Source: Fusarium oxysporum f. sp. lycopersici 4287 (Eukaryota > Ascomycota > Sordariomycetes > Hypocreales > Nectriaceae). Taken from it: a stretch of 64,000 nucleotides of DNA. Positions 25,948-37,230 of this stretch are shown here, in pieces; within the stretch, counting starts at the first letter, position 1, and each line of letters starts with the position of its first letter. The translations under genes and the position numbers were made by a program. The stretch spans positions 2,053,886 to 2,117,885 of the forward strand of contig NC_030986.1 in NCBI RefSeq assembly GCF_000149955.1. The letters run 5' to 3'. Under the pieces are notes generated by a model. That model saw nothing but the letters and a program-made list of their open reading frames with translations. It was not told the DNA's origin and made no database searches.

Positions 25948-27651
25948 GAAAAGTGAGTTGGTTTGCGGGTATAGGTTAGTTTAGTACTTGGATGCGAGGC
26001 GTTTGGAAGCGTATTGATGGGCTTGAATCACTTGGGGAGGTGTGTCTTGGGACTTGGCTTGGGTTATGACTATGGTTATGCCTTTAGTGTAAGAGTAAAA
26101 AGCACAAACACGGCTTGGTTATCATCTCAGAGATTCGCCGGCTGATGGTGTTTATGTTTCACAACATGTGAGCCAACAACTGAATCATGTGTCACCCAAT
26201 TCGTCTAACCACGAGTCGGTCAAGAAAAGCCCCTAGATCGGAGTAGTGGCGTGTTTCGGCGGTGATTTTTATAGATCGCTATCGCCAAGACGCACCTAAT
26301 TTAATTGTGCCTCTCGTCGGGTGATGCATTACTGTGGCGGCCACTTGAATCAAAGGTGTGAGGCGTGAGACTGTACGTAGTAGCTATACTGTAAAATTGC
26401 TACCCTGGAGGGGCAAGGTGGAGGGATTTATTGTGTCCGGGCCTCATGACCAAGCCCCGCAGATGGAGACCTCCAATGAAATAATTCTCGGTATCTGGTG
26501 GGCGTGAAGGTGCTGATCTGATTGTGTTGTCAGAAATACTCTGCTGACTCTCTGGGCTTAACGTTAACTGGTGTTGAGTTCGGCACGAACCTTTGGTCCC
26601 CGTCACCGACACTTTCAATACCTTTAGGTACGGTATCCACAGTTCAGTTGAGGTGACCTGAGCCTACAGTATGTGCAGTACCTAGCATTACTGAGGCTGC
26701 AGCGCTCCATCACTGCACAGTAGAGAGGTGCCTGCAGGACATGGTAGTGCTCCATGGCTGCCGTAGGTTACTGTTCACGCTGCACTCTCTCTTCCCTGTC
26801 GTGAGCACGAGACCTTGGTTGACCTTGGACGATCTAGACCAACGCTGATCATTTTATCAATCATATCACACCCTCGACCTCTGGACCTTGCAAAAACCAC
26901 TCTCTTCCTTCGTCTCCTCTCCCTCCACCTCTGATGCTCTCCTGGGATACCTTCAATTCCAATCTCAGTCCTCGATACGTCAAAGAACAACTCCCAAGAC
27001 CTACAGCTATCGTACCTATTTAACCTAATTCATTTCTGGCCCGCGCTCAGAAACCCCCCCCCCCATCGAAGCCAAAGAGATCGTCCCCGGTCCGTGATTT
27101 CCTTAGCTCCAATCGCTTTTGAACCGAACCTACCTTGCTTGACCTCGCCTTGCCTCTTTTATTTCTAAACCTTGATCGCAATTTCTCCTTTTCCCTTCGC
27201 ACGGAGAGAACCTTCAGTCTTGTTTGCTTTTTCTTTCTTGGTCCTTGGGACATCATCACAGGTCATCGCAATTAAGCCTCATCTGGTCTTGTGTGTTCGA
27301 GTCTTGGAGACAACCCCCAGATCCAGCACGCTCAGGCCCTTTGATAGTACGATTTCGTACGATCTGCGCGAGTCATTGGCGTACACGGATGAAATCGCTG
27401 GACGACGCAAAACAAAGATTGTCAATGAGCTACTGATTTTTGACGTCCTCATCGTCCGCTTCTCATCATTACGAACGGCAAATCATTGATGGCAAGCTTC
27501 ACAATTCCGACTGGCCTCGGACTAATATCACACGATACGCATTGAGCCTCATAATCCAACATCTCCTTACGGATCCCATTACCCAATCACAAGAAATTAA
27601 TTGCTCCTATCAAATCGCAAGTCATCAGCTTCAACAGTAACAAAACCAGCC
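25948..27651. promoter_or_regulatory. intergenic region and probable long 5' leader of the next gene
   Basis: 1.7 kb. From about 26790 the sequence becomes pyrimidine-rich on the plus strand, typical of filamentous-fungal leaders, and several short upstream open frames lie between 27170 and 27640. I infer a long leader for the gene at 27652. Nothing else was recognised. Confidence 0.4.
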
Positions 27652-28140
27652 ATGGCCGATAATTCAGATCACCGAATCAAGATCAACCCCCTCATGCCTC
27701 CTGCGAAGCAAGAGCGCATTCACATCTGGCGCACCGAAGTCGCTTCAGCCCTACACCTCCCCACGGCCCCGTCCCTATCATCATCACTATCGTCTTCATC
27801 CGCCGCCACTCCAGACCCCGACCCAGATACTTCGTTTGCTACACCTCCATCACCTGCTGGTTCCAAGCCGCGAAGCTTGTGGAAGCGCATTAGCTGGCGC
27901 TTTGGGCCCAAGAGACGCACTGCTGTCAATATGGCTGCTGCTGCCGCCGAGCTTCCCCCAGATGGCCGTACCGCTATGTACCGCGGACTTGAGAACAGGG
28001 TGGCTCGGGGAGAGGACGCGAGGGATGAAGAAGGCGGCATTCTGGAGAGGGATAGTGAGGAAGGAAATGGCTTGAAGGAGAAGCAAGAGAGGTTGGCTCG
28101 GGCAGCCAGGTTACTCAACCGTCGCACCGAGGAACGGTGA
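27652..28140 (+). CDS. unrecognised basic protein, 162 aa
   Basis: A single open frame starting at MADNSDHRIKINPLMPP, with the sequence CAGCC immediately before the ATG. An earlier in-frame ATG at 27601 adds 17 residues without obvious conservation. The protein has a Ser/Pro/Asp-rich linker, then a strongly basic aromatic block (SLWKRISWRFGPKRRTAVNM, about residues 83-102). The C-terminal half is charged and helical (DGRTAMYRGLENRVARGEDA, KEKQERLARAARLLNRR). No membrane segment or signal peptide is seen. The phase and composition look coding, and the pattern resembles conserved hypothetical proteins of Sordariomycetes. I do not know a function. Confidence 0.6.
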   Translation: MADNSDHRIKINPLMPPAKQERIHIWRTEVASALHLPTAPSLSSSLSSSSAATPDPDPDTSFATPPSPAGSKPRSLWKRISWRFGPKRRTAVNMAAAAAELPPDGRTAMYRGLENRVARGEDARDEEGGILERDSEEGNGLKEKQERLARAARLLNRRTEER

Positions 28141-29305
28141 CAGCGTCGCTAATGGACTGACGCATCAGCAGTCGCTACCAAGGAATGCGTCTGTCCCGTT
28201 TGCTTACGAACGGCCCGGTGCCAGCAATACTTCTTAATACGCAGCCGGGGCCATGCCGACATGTGTCATGATATAGCATTTATTCTTCATTAATCAATGT
28301 CCTGAACAGACCATTCCACGCACCTAGACTAGCATGCACATGTAAACCAATCTTTCTAATCTTGGGTACGAGAGACTATCACATTCGACGCTTGTTCCAC
28401 CCGACATTAACGTTAACATATGCAAACTTCGGAAAACCCATAGCAGATAGTTCGCGAACGGAAAGACGGAACACAAGCGCTGGGAAATGCAACAGTTCAA
28501 CATCAGGAAAATGTCAGTAGAGAACAAGTGTCACCAGTACAGAACTCTGAGAAGCTTCAGATCGGAAAAGCCAAGGGGCAGCTTATACCACCACTTCGTT
28601 CTCGGTACCCATGAACATAAATGTAGAGGGGTTGATTTTTGGGGATAAGTCTTTGTTTAGAAACAACAGGAAACAATTCATCTCTCCATTGCCTCTCTTC
28701 AGGGGGGTTACGTTTGAGAACGAACCAGTAGACATGAACAGAAAACATAAAACACATAAGACAATGGGGGAAAAGCGTTAACATGAGAAAGCCTTCTTCG
28801 TGACGATCCATCAAGACGGGCTAAGCCCTGTCCACGTTCTTAATGACCAACAAGACGGGGATTGAGAAATACACAAATGCCAGGTGTGGAAAGTAGGCCA
28901 AAGAAAAAGATGTATGAAAAGGGGAGGAAACTTTGCGATTTATCTGCCAGGTAGAAAAGAGAGAAAAAAAGACAAATAGCCGTCATCACCGGGTGTTGGC
29001 GGATCGATTCCCCCCCTCCCTTCTTCCCTTCTTACTAGTCCGACGGACAAACAAGACGAAAGATTCCACGCCGTACACTCTCCCTTGCCAGAAACCAGAC
29101 CCTTTGTGATTCCTCCCTCTCCATCGCCATGGGAAAAAAGCAACGCACCGCGCAAAAAGAAGAAGCCTCGTACTATCATCCAGCCCGCCAAGACAGGCCC
29201 AGCTATCCGTGTGTCCGGGGGCAGACAAGTGTAACCGGGGCAAGAATACGTCTCGGTTCCTATATGCCGAGACGCATGTGGTATCGAGGGGGATTATTGA
29301 CAGAT
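28141..29305. other. convergent intergenic region
   Basis: 1.17 kb between the stop of the hypothetical gene and the 14-3-3 gene end. Short frames only. Presumably 3' UTRs. Confidence 0.45.
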
Positions 29306-30890
29306 TTAGGAGGCGGCAGCAGGCGCAGGCTCCTCAGCAGGGGCGGCGGCAGCTCAGCGGCTTGGCAGCCTCGCCCTCCTCCTTCTTGGGAGCATCGGCA
29401 GCACCAGCGGCCTCGCCCTCAGCGCTGTCGCTAGAAGTCCAGAGGGTGAGGTTGTCGCGGAGGAGCTGCATGATCAGGGTGCTGTCGCGGTAAGACTCCT
29501 CAGAGAGGGAGTCGAGCTCGGCAATAGCATCGTCGAAGGCCTGCTTCGCGAGGTGGCAAGCACGGTCGGGGGAGTTCAAGATCTCGTAGTAGAAGACGGA
29601 GAAAGTTGAGAGCGAGACCCAGACGGATGGGGTGAGTAGGAGTGAGCTCAGTCTGGGCAACATCGGTAGCGCTCTGTGGTTGGGCAAAACTTGTCAGCGA
29701 GGGGCACCAGCGGCCCGGATCTTGCGGCATGTGACGGTGGTGGGGGGGTAGTTGGGTTTTAATTTAGCCTTACCTTATAAGCATCGTGGGCAGCGGTAGC
29801 AGCACCCTTGCGCTTCTCACCAGAGGCGAATTCAGCGAGGTAACGGTGGTAGTCACCCTTCCTATTCATCAGAAAGAAACACGGTCAGCTTCTCGATAAC
29901 TAAATTAAAAAAAAAAAAAGGAGTGCATTTTCTTTTTTTTTCGGTGGAAAAAGCACGCATGGAGCGAGATGGGTGTAGTGCTGCGTGAGCACAAAAAGGG
30001 CGGAAAGACGAGGGGCCTCAGGCTAGAGGCGGGGAAGATAAAAACGCACATCTTGTGGTAGAAGACCTTGGACTCGCCGGTGGCGGCGTTGGGGATGAGG
30101 AAGTCGTCGAGGACATCGAGAACATCCTGGCAGACCTTCTCGAGCTCGGTCTCGATCTTGTTGCGGTAGTCCTTGATGGTGGATACGTGCTTGTCGGAGC
30201 CCTTAGATTCCTCCTTCTGCTCGATCGAGGAGATGATGCGCCACGAGGCACGTCGGGTGCCGACAACGTTCTTGTAGGCGACGCTGAGGAGGTTACGCTC
30301 GTCAACGGTGAGCTCTCCGCCCAGCTTAGCCACCTCCTTCATGTAGGTGACCATCTCATCGTAGCGCTCGGCCTGCTCGCAGAGGCGGGCCAGGAAGGTC
30401 TTGCTATAGTGAGGTAACACGTACGATGTCAGCGATACGACGTCCTTCGAAGGGGTTCTGATTCCTGAACGAGCTGGACGAGCCAAGGCATTGGCGGGGC
30501 GCCGATAGCATCGGAAGAGATCCGGGAGGGGATGATATAGACAAACCTTTCACGCTATCACACCATGAGAGTCAGCATCAAGCATCTTGATTAGAGAGAT
30601 GGGGATGAGGAGATGAGCAGGGAGGGGGGGGATCGAGTAACACCGCCTGATGACAAGTTGAGAGAGCCTCTAGAGAATCGCAAGCTACATAACCGAGAGT
30701 TCAAGGCCATGCAAGAATCGTGAATTTCGAGGAGGAACCTCATGGTGTTGTCACCGTTTGTCCATGTTGGGCTTCGATTGAGGGGTTGTGCGGCCTTCGG
30801 CGGGACAGGAGGCCGAGAGGGAAAAAGGGTAGAACATCTCTAGAGAAGAATAGAGAAACTGGCAGGGAGAATACATACCTCGGTGGCCAT
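29306..30890 (-). CDS. BMH1: 14-3-3 protein, frame disrupted by likely sequence errors
   Basis: Phosphoserine/threonine-binding dimeric adaptor. Exons read 30879-30890 (MATE), 30547-30554 (8 nt), 30050-30403, 29774-29861 and 29306-29673. The protein begins [20 protein letters not shown] and contains the hallmarks [35 protein letters not shown] and [15 protein letters not shown]. Within the last exon the frame breaks at 29602-29604. One extra base turns the invariant [12 protein letters not shown] into ALNFLRLLL, and the correct frame resumes immediately. In the tail, near 29352-29360, two missing bases would restore an Ala/Pro/Glu tail ending at TAA 29306-29308. As written, translation of that frame stops at 29334. 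The remainder is perfectly conserved, so I infer consensus errors, not a pseudogene. Introns 1-4 are 324, 143, 188 and 100 bp, long for this window. Confidence 0.9.
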
Positions 30891-33562
30891 TTTGGAAGAT
30901 ATTGGGAATTGTTTGATAAGAAAAAAGGAAGTGGAAGTAGTCGTGACAGGGAGAAGAGAGGTTGAGTGAGAGATTGAATTTTTGAGGTTGAGAGTTGGGG
31001 GGCGCGTAGGGAGAGGGATGAGTAGAGGTAAGGTAAGGTAGAGAGACCAGTGACTGGATTGGACTGAGGTGAAGGCGGGTCAGGCGTTGGGTGAGCGAGG
31101 TAGGTACGTATTTTGCGCATTAGAATTGGATTTTGGCAGCGCCCTGTACTAATGGGAGCCAGCCGGACAGGCAGCGGGCAGGCCCCCAGTGCGGGCAGCT
31201 CCCCCCATCGTTTCTAGGGGTGTCTCGCCTGAGGAACAGCCTGGCCCGCCCAATCCCAGGGTCGCCTTGGGCCCGGGCTGTTGGCGTTTGGCCTTTGGCT
31301 CCCACTTCTTGGTAACTGTTTAACCCGCATATCTACATTAGTGCACCACAACCCAGTCACCGCTCTAATAATGAATGGATCTTTTCAAGACAACCGACAG
31401 TGCCATTAACTGGAGAGAAAGGAGAAAATAGGGGAGCCGATATGATCTCCCCGTTTAGCGGAACATGTCCCCGTTAAAAAGTCCAGACGGAACCCGGTGC
31501 GCCATAGCTGCCCGCCTCATCTAAATTGCAGTGCATCCAATACTGAAGGTAGCTTGGAGCAGTCTGAATGTCCGCAGTCTCAAATATTGCGGAGCTGGCG
31601 TGCTACGTTAGTAGAAACTCAAGGAACCTGGGCTTGTCCTGGCCCAGGCTGCCATGCCATGCCATCCATGCCAGATGTAAACAATGCACAGGTAGCCACG
31701 TGAGTGTAAAAAAAAAAGTGACGACAGAGATGAGCCCCCTTCCATTGACTTCACCCCTCTTCCACCAAACGAAACAGTTTTCCGGCCTTTGTTTGAAGCT
31801 TGGTGCTCGTTAGCCCTGGCAGTTGACGCCAATCTCTCCTCCAGTTCATTTACGCCTGTGCAGACCCCTTTACTTTGATTCACAGGGGATGGTGCTAATA
31901 TGCACGTGCTAATGTCTCCTTTGCGGCAAGCTGCTTTTTCTATGAGAAATCACACAATGCTTGTTGTTGTTGTCTCTGCATCATAATAGAATCAGCCTCA
32001 TTGGGGCTGATGAGACGACTTCTATTGGGCCCTTGTCCTGGTTATCTCCAAGCCCGCCACAGACGGCAGCACGCATCTCACACACGAATCATGGCTGAAA
32101 GTCTGAGATTGGAGAGGCTTTTGACCAGTGGTAATCTGTTGTTGTCTGCCTACGACTTCCACTACCGCCAGAAGGCACATGAGAGTCTACCATTCATACG
32201 CCTTCATAGTTAGACTCTCACAGAGCTTACCAGCACATGACAATTCTATTTTGCTAGATTACAGGCCGTGAGAGCTTCGCACGAGATGAACTCATTTCCT
32301 GGGATCGTCCGTTGTATTAACCGCCCACTCCAGCGTCTAAGAGCTTATCAAATCCAACCACTCGATACAGTCTGGACTTTGTGACCCTGATCCTGACTCT
32401 GAGACGCCTGTTGCGATATATGTATCAAACCAAGACCAAAACCACTATCTGAAACCTGGATCAAGATTTCTTACACAATCCATCCACAGCACTCACACTC
32501 GTGTCCGTCAAGAAACAGAGCCCTATCTATGGGGTTCGTCAGGACTAATAGATACAGTACTCTTTGCTGGCCTGGCTGGGCTGCATCAAATCTCAAGATC
32601 TGCCCATCTCGCTTTGAACGGGTCAAATCCCTGCTTTGTGACTTGACACTTGACATTCTCATTCCGCTTGCTTGCAACCCCTCCATGTCATATCGTACGC
32701 CTCGACTTATCCATCCTTGACCAGGAATCCGCGAACCTGGATGCGGGAACTCTTTAGCTGCTTAGAGTTTGGTGATGTCCTGCTCGTTTCAAGAAATTCC
32801 ACTTTATGGGAGCACTGTAGCTGTCAAGTTCAACTCACTTGTAGTCTTGTTCGTAACCAGCCCTGGCCGACTTCAATGGACCCCTTCTTTTTGCAATCTG
32901 GGGCTAAATAGCTGCTCTGTCGCTCATCAAACCCCTGTTAAACTGAACGATTTCTCCTCTGATCCCACAGACCCATCTGCAATCATCCGAAGCCCACGTT
33001 CCACCAGAGCCGTGGAAACCGGTTTTGCCTCATACAGTACAGACAGCTCAGCAGCAGGCATGTGGTGTTCTCCTTTCTTATCTCATTCTTATTATAGTGG
33101 GATTTCGAGATGATAGACTGTCTACATAGAAACAAGTCGACCAGGCTGGATAAGTCTGAGTTCCAGTAGCCTTCCCCAAGGTGAATTCTTTCTTTCAGGG
33201 ACCTCTTTTAGCCTTGGACCCTTTCTTTATCACTTGACATGACTTTGAATAATCCTGGTTCGGCTTGTTTTGGTGGAGCTTTCCGCTCGGTCTAGCCCGT
33301 GGTCAGCGGGACTGGCTGGACCCAGGTCACCAGAAAAACGTAGGACTTTGAACAACACGTTAAATGTACTGGTTGGCACGGGGTAGAAAACATGATCTCT
33401 TTTGCCCATATGGTGATTCTGGAATGTGAGTCATTGGGTTTTAGACGCTTGAGACTACATTAGATTTCTTGAATATTTGATGAATTACATGACAGATTTG
33501 ATTACAAACATGTTGATACTCCAGCCCTTCACATGTGTTAATCCATTAAGTTCATATGCATG
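30891..33562. other. intergenic region up to the assembly gap
   Basis: 2.7 kb with no supported gene. A GC-rich block at about 31130-31290 sits upstream of the 14-3-3 gene, similar in character to the one upstream of PDI. From 31300 on, frames are short and unrelated. The last ~100 bp before the gap could be the 3' end of the lipase, but this cannot be shown. Confidence 0.4.
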
Positions 33563-34011
33563 NNNNNNNNNNNNNNNNNNNNNNNNNNNNNNNNNNNNNN
33601 NNNNNNNNNNNNNNNNNNNNNNNNNNNNNNNNNNNNNNNNNNNNNNNNNNNNNNNNNNNNNNNNNNNNNNNNNNNNNNNNNNNNNNNNNNNNNNNNNNNN
33701 NNNNNNNNNNNNNNNNNNNNNNNNNNNNNNNNNNNNNNNNNNNNNNNNNNNNNNNNNNNNNNNNNNNNNNNNNNNNNNNNNNNNNNNNNNNNNNNNNNNN
33801 NNNNNNNNNNNNNNNNNNNNNNNNNNNNNNNNNNNNNNNNNNNNNNNNNNNNNNNNNNNNNNNNNNNNNNNNNNNNNNNNNNNNNNNNNNNNNNNNNNNN
33901 NNNNNNNNNNNNNNNNNNNNNNNNNNNNNNNNNNNNNNNNNNNNNNNNNNNNNNNNNNNNNNNNNNNNNNNNNNNNNNNNNNNNNNNNNNNNNNNNNNNN
34001 NNNNNNNNNNN
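33563..34011. other. assembly gap (N run)
   Basis: 449 Ns. The gap removes the C-terminal half of the lipase gene. Open frames spanning it are artefacts of N translation. Confidence 0.99.
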
Positions 34012-34652
34012 AGCGACGGAACCTCCTAGGCTATGGCTCCTTGCTGAACAGGATAAGAAGGATATTGGAGCCTCAACTGTCTCAATTGTGGAAGTACGAG
34101 GCGTCGAGCATTCTTCCAGGACTGGAGGAACCCCATGTGCACCGTACAATTTGTACATTGATGCTCCGGTTCGTCCGGAGGTTCTTCTCCGCCGTTGTCA
34201 GGAGACGGGTACGGCACATACTCTTGCGGTACAGTACTCAGATCGACAATCGTATTGGCGATGCTGTAGGTACCGCGGAAGGCCACCACGATAGCAGGCT
34301 CACCGGCCATGTAAGCGTCATTGTCTCCGCGTTGTCTCACACCGTGATCAACAGCGATATAGCCGCAACTGTCACTGAGTAAAGGGCCAGTATTCCACGT
34401 ATTGATGAGATCGAGACTGGGAAACTCGCTGCAGCGCGATACACAGTCGAAGGGTTTTCTGACTCCTGTGGTGCCAATACAATAGGCAATGTCGACGAGC
34501 CGCGACAGACGCTCGAGCGTTGCAAATAAGGGCACTGATATGCCGTAGGGCTTAGTATCAGGACTATTATTGCTGTGCCTGAGTATTGATAATGGATTGC
34601 TCAGAGCGAGGCATGAAGTGATGAGAATCAGCTGAAGAGTCAGTGTCCTCAT
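34012..34652 (-). CDS. secreted class 3 lipase, truncated by gap and frameshifted
   Basis: The N-terminal ~209 residues of an alpha/beta-hydrolase lipase. A signal peptide (MRTLTLQLILITSCLALS) is followed by the fungal class 3 pattern: LSRLVDIAYCIG, CxxRCSEFPSLDLINTW, the oxyanion segment AIVVAFRGTYSIANTIVDLS, and CTNCTVHMGFLQSW. The nucleophile region should read GHSLGG. HSLGG is present at 34016-34034, but in another frame from the upstream coding and preceded by Ser, not Gly. A single-base indel near 34035-34045 is implied, right beside the gap. Everything after is missing. The start at 34652 was chosen for the signal peptide; MRLRPVNT at 34676 is the alternative. Probably a secreted triacylglycerol or phospholipid hydrolase. 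Confidence 0.8.
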
Positions 34653-35441
34653 CGTGTTGACAGGTCTGAGTCGCATGGTGTAACGTGGTGCCTTATGCTG
34701 ATAGTTGCAAAGTCTGAACAGTTGTAGACGCGTCCATAAATGCGTTAATCTTTTTTCAATATTGGGAAAGGTCCCCAATCCTCGCTCTGTGTTGTAGAAT
34801 CAACTTCTGGTAACGACTCAGAAGTTCTCCGAATTGAGAATGGACGAGATGAGGGAAAAGAAGCAATGCATCATTAACAAATTGTTGAGGACTGCTTGAT
34901 TTTAGCCTCAACACACATAATGATGAGAGCTGAAATAGCAGGTAGATTAAGTGAAGAGGTCAAGATCAGGGTTGACAGGTCTCGTGAGTAACACTTCAAA
35001 CTGTTGAGGTCATACGGCGCATGTACTAGAACCGGCGGTACCTGTTTAGGCCACCAAATGACCAATGGAAAAGAAGTGTCACTTGTTCTCTCTGTTTAGA
35101 GCCGAATGAGAACACTCTGAGTGGCCAACGAGACTACACTACCCCGGATTATAGACCCACTTTACATTCTTTCACGTTGGAGGCGGAAGTCGGCTTTTGT
35201 TCCTGAATAAACGATCTTAAGAAATCATGAACAAAGTACGTTGCTCAGATCGACTTTTTGAGCCGATTCTATATTCAGTCGTGGTACTAATAGGACCTTA
35301 TCGCTGTCTTTTCCTCGCTTCACTACCATCCTCATACGTCCAGTTTTGTTTTGTACAAGTGACAAAGTAGCACGCCTGACTACCAGGCTGGATCCTGCAC
35401 GACTCAACATCACAAGATCTAACTTATCACAGACCGTTTTC
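34653..35441. other. intergenic region between lipase and small secreted protein gene
   Basis: 0.79 kb, AT-rich, with no gene recognised. It contains the lipase promoter and the 3' flank of the secreted-protein gene. Confidence 0.45.
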
Positions 35442-36014
35442 TTAGGAAGGAGGAGCCTCCCTCACGGGTTGAAGGCTAGTGAAGGCCGACTTCTGGTCTG
35501 TCGAGTTGCTTGAGCAGCTGCCAGTCCTGGCGCACTTGACGTTGAGAATGATGCTACCACTGGCTTCATATGGTACAGATCTATTGGGTCACTGTCAATA
35601 CATGTTGTCTCTTTGAGATCAAGGAGTCAAGACTTACCCATCCTGTTGTTGACAGACCTTCTCCATCATCCATAGCTTCTTGGTATCATCAGTCCAGATG
35701 AACTCCACCGCGTCGTTGTCACACGCAAAACGATCTCTGCCTCCCAAGCCCGTGAGGGCCTTTGAAGAAGCGTTCTTGTGGCAAGGAGTCGTCAATTTGG
35801 TGTCCTCGTCGAAGAATACGAAGTCAAAGGCACTGAGCGTCTTGCCGCTGTCTTTAGACTCTGCCTTGAAGTTCCGGATGCGGTAGGTATCGGGGAGTGT
35901 GCAGCCATTATCTTCAGCACTGGTCTCGAGAAGAGAAAGACTCTGGGGAACTGCGTAGAGATGTGCGGCCCAAGTCGCGGGCAAAGCAGAAAAAAGCAAA
36001 AGTCCGAATTGCAT
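35442..36014 (-). CDS. small secreted cysteine-containing protein, candidate effector
   Basis: Exons 35638-36014 and 35442-35580, with a 57-bp intron (35581-35637), give 171 aa. There is a clear signal peptide (MQFGLLLFSALPATWA, cleavage near residue 16-17), no further membrane segment, and six cysteines in the mature part (three likely disulfides). A recurrent pattern for such fungal secreted proteins is visible: an aromatic strand AFDFVFFDEDTKLTTPC, then RFACDNDAVEFIWTD, then ASGSIILNVKCARTG, and a Pro-rich end. I recall similar small secreted proteins in Fusarium, but I cannot name a family or a target. No toxin or enzyme motif is recognised. Its neighbour is a secreted lipase in a gene-poor stretch. 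Confidence 0.78.
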
Positions 36015-37230
36015 TGTGAGAGTATTAGAGGGATGTAGTATGTGTGTTTAATACGAAGTGAGAGGTTGTATAATTATAAGACGTATGTTAATTCGTGAAG
36101 TTTGATGTTGTCAAACAGCAAGTTTTCAACTCAAGACATGACTAGCGAGGTAGGTAGTTTATAAGTCCATCAAAAGCCATATGGAGAACACGACGTCAGA
36201 GCATCAACCGCCCCGAGTGGTTTCTCCTTGCCTTACCGAACACGCGGCCTAGTAACCCATTAAATCGGGCCTCCTCTAGATTCCAGTGCCGTCGTGCAAT
36301 GCGATCCAATTCCACCCGCAGATCCTTCTGCATCCGCGAGGAGACATGGAGTTGACGGGATCGGAGGCGAGGATCCAACAACCAGGCAGTGCAATTGATT
36401 GGATGCCGATCATGTTTCATGTTTGCTGGGTCGGAGCCTCGGACGTTTATTATGGAATATCCATGTGCCAACTCATTGTTTATGGTAGAGCCTCTGTAAC
36501 CAAGCGTCTGAGCGTCAAGTTATTCTTAGTTACAGTACAGATGGCCAACAAGGCTGTTGCTGTTGAGTGACACAAGAATAGAAACGTGATCTCGTCATGC
36601 AAAAGCGTTGGACTGAGAAGCGATGGCTTTCCGAGTTTTGCTGGTTACATTTTGCGTGTTTCGCTTTAACACGAGGAAGATTGGAGGATGCTCCCTTGAA
36701 GACTCGGTTGTCGATCGCAATGCACAAAGGATCGTCGTACCTTATTTGACCTGGATGAAGATGGCCTGTTGCTGGATAAGGCCAAGTAGATATTCATGCT
36801 GATTCTGGGCTATATGGGATTGAGTATGGCAAAGACTTCCCATGATGTTAATCTTGGCCTTCAAGATATGATGCCACATCCGTTTAATTTGAGCATGATC
36901 AGCAGCATCGTTTCTTTAGAGAGTCAAAGTATGTTTCAAATTCAGAGTTGACGGTTCATGATGCCAAGTGTAGTTCTTCATTTGTAGATATCTGTGTTAG
37001 TCTTCTTCTGAGCTCTGACGAGCCGTCTCACGCAACAGATCCACTCGCTGTCAATGGAACTTGATGTGGGGTTCGCACAAATGCAAAAACCCGTTACCCT
37101 TCGGCACGTGACCCACAGCTTCAGCAAATTTTGGTACGCAAACTAAGGCAACTAAAGATCCCCTCGTTTTTTCTGATCCTGTTGGAAATATTCTCGTCAC
37201 CTCACGATCCAACTAACCCATCCAGCAACA
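36015..37230. other. intergenic region upstream of eL36
   Basis: 1.2 kb with no gene supported. The eL36 promoter should lie in the last few hundred bases. Confidence 0.45.

Noticed and set aside
33477..34382. Open frames of 157-301 codons across the N run
   Set aside because: They are produced by translating Ns; only the lipase frame on the minus strand from 34012 upward has real coding character.
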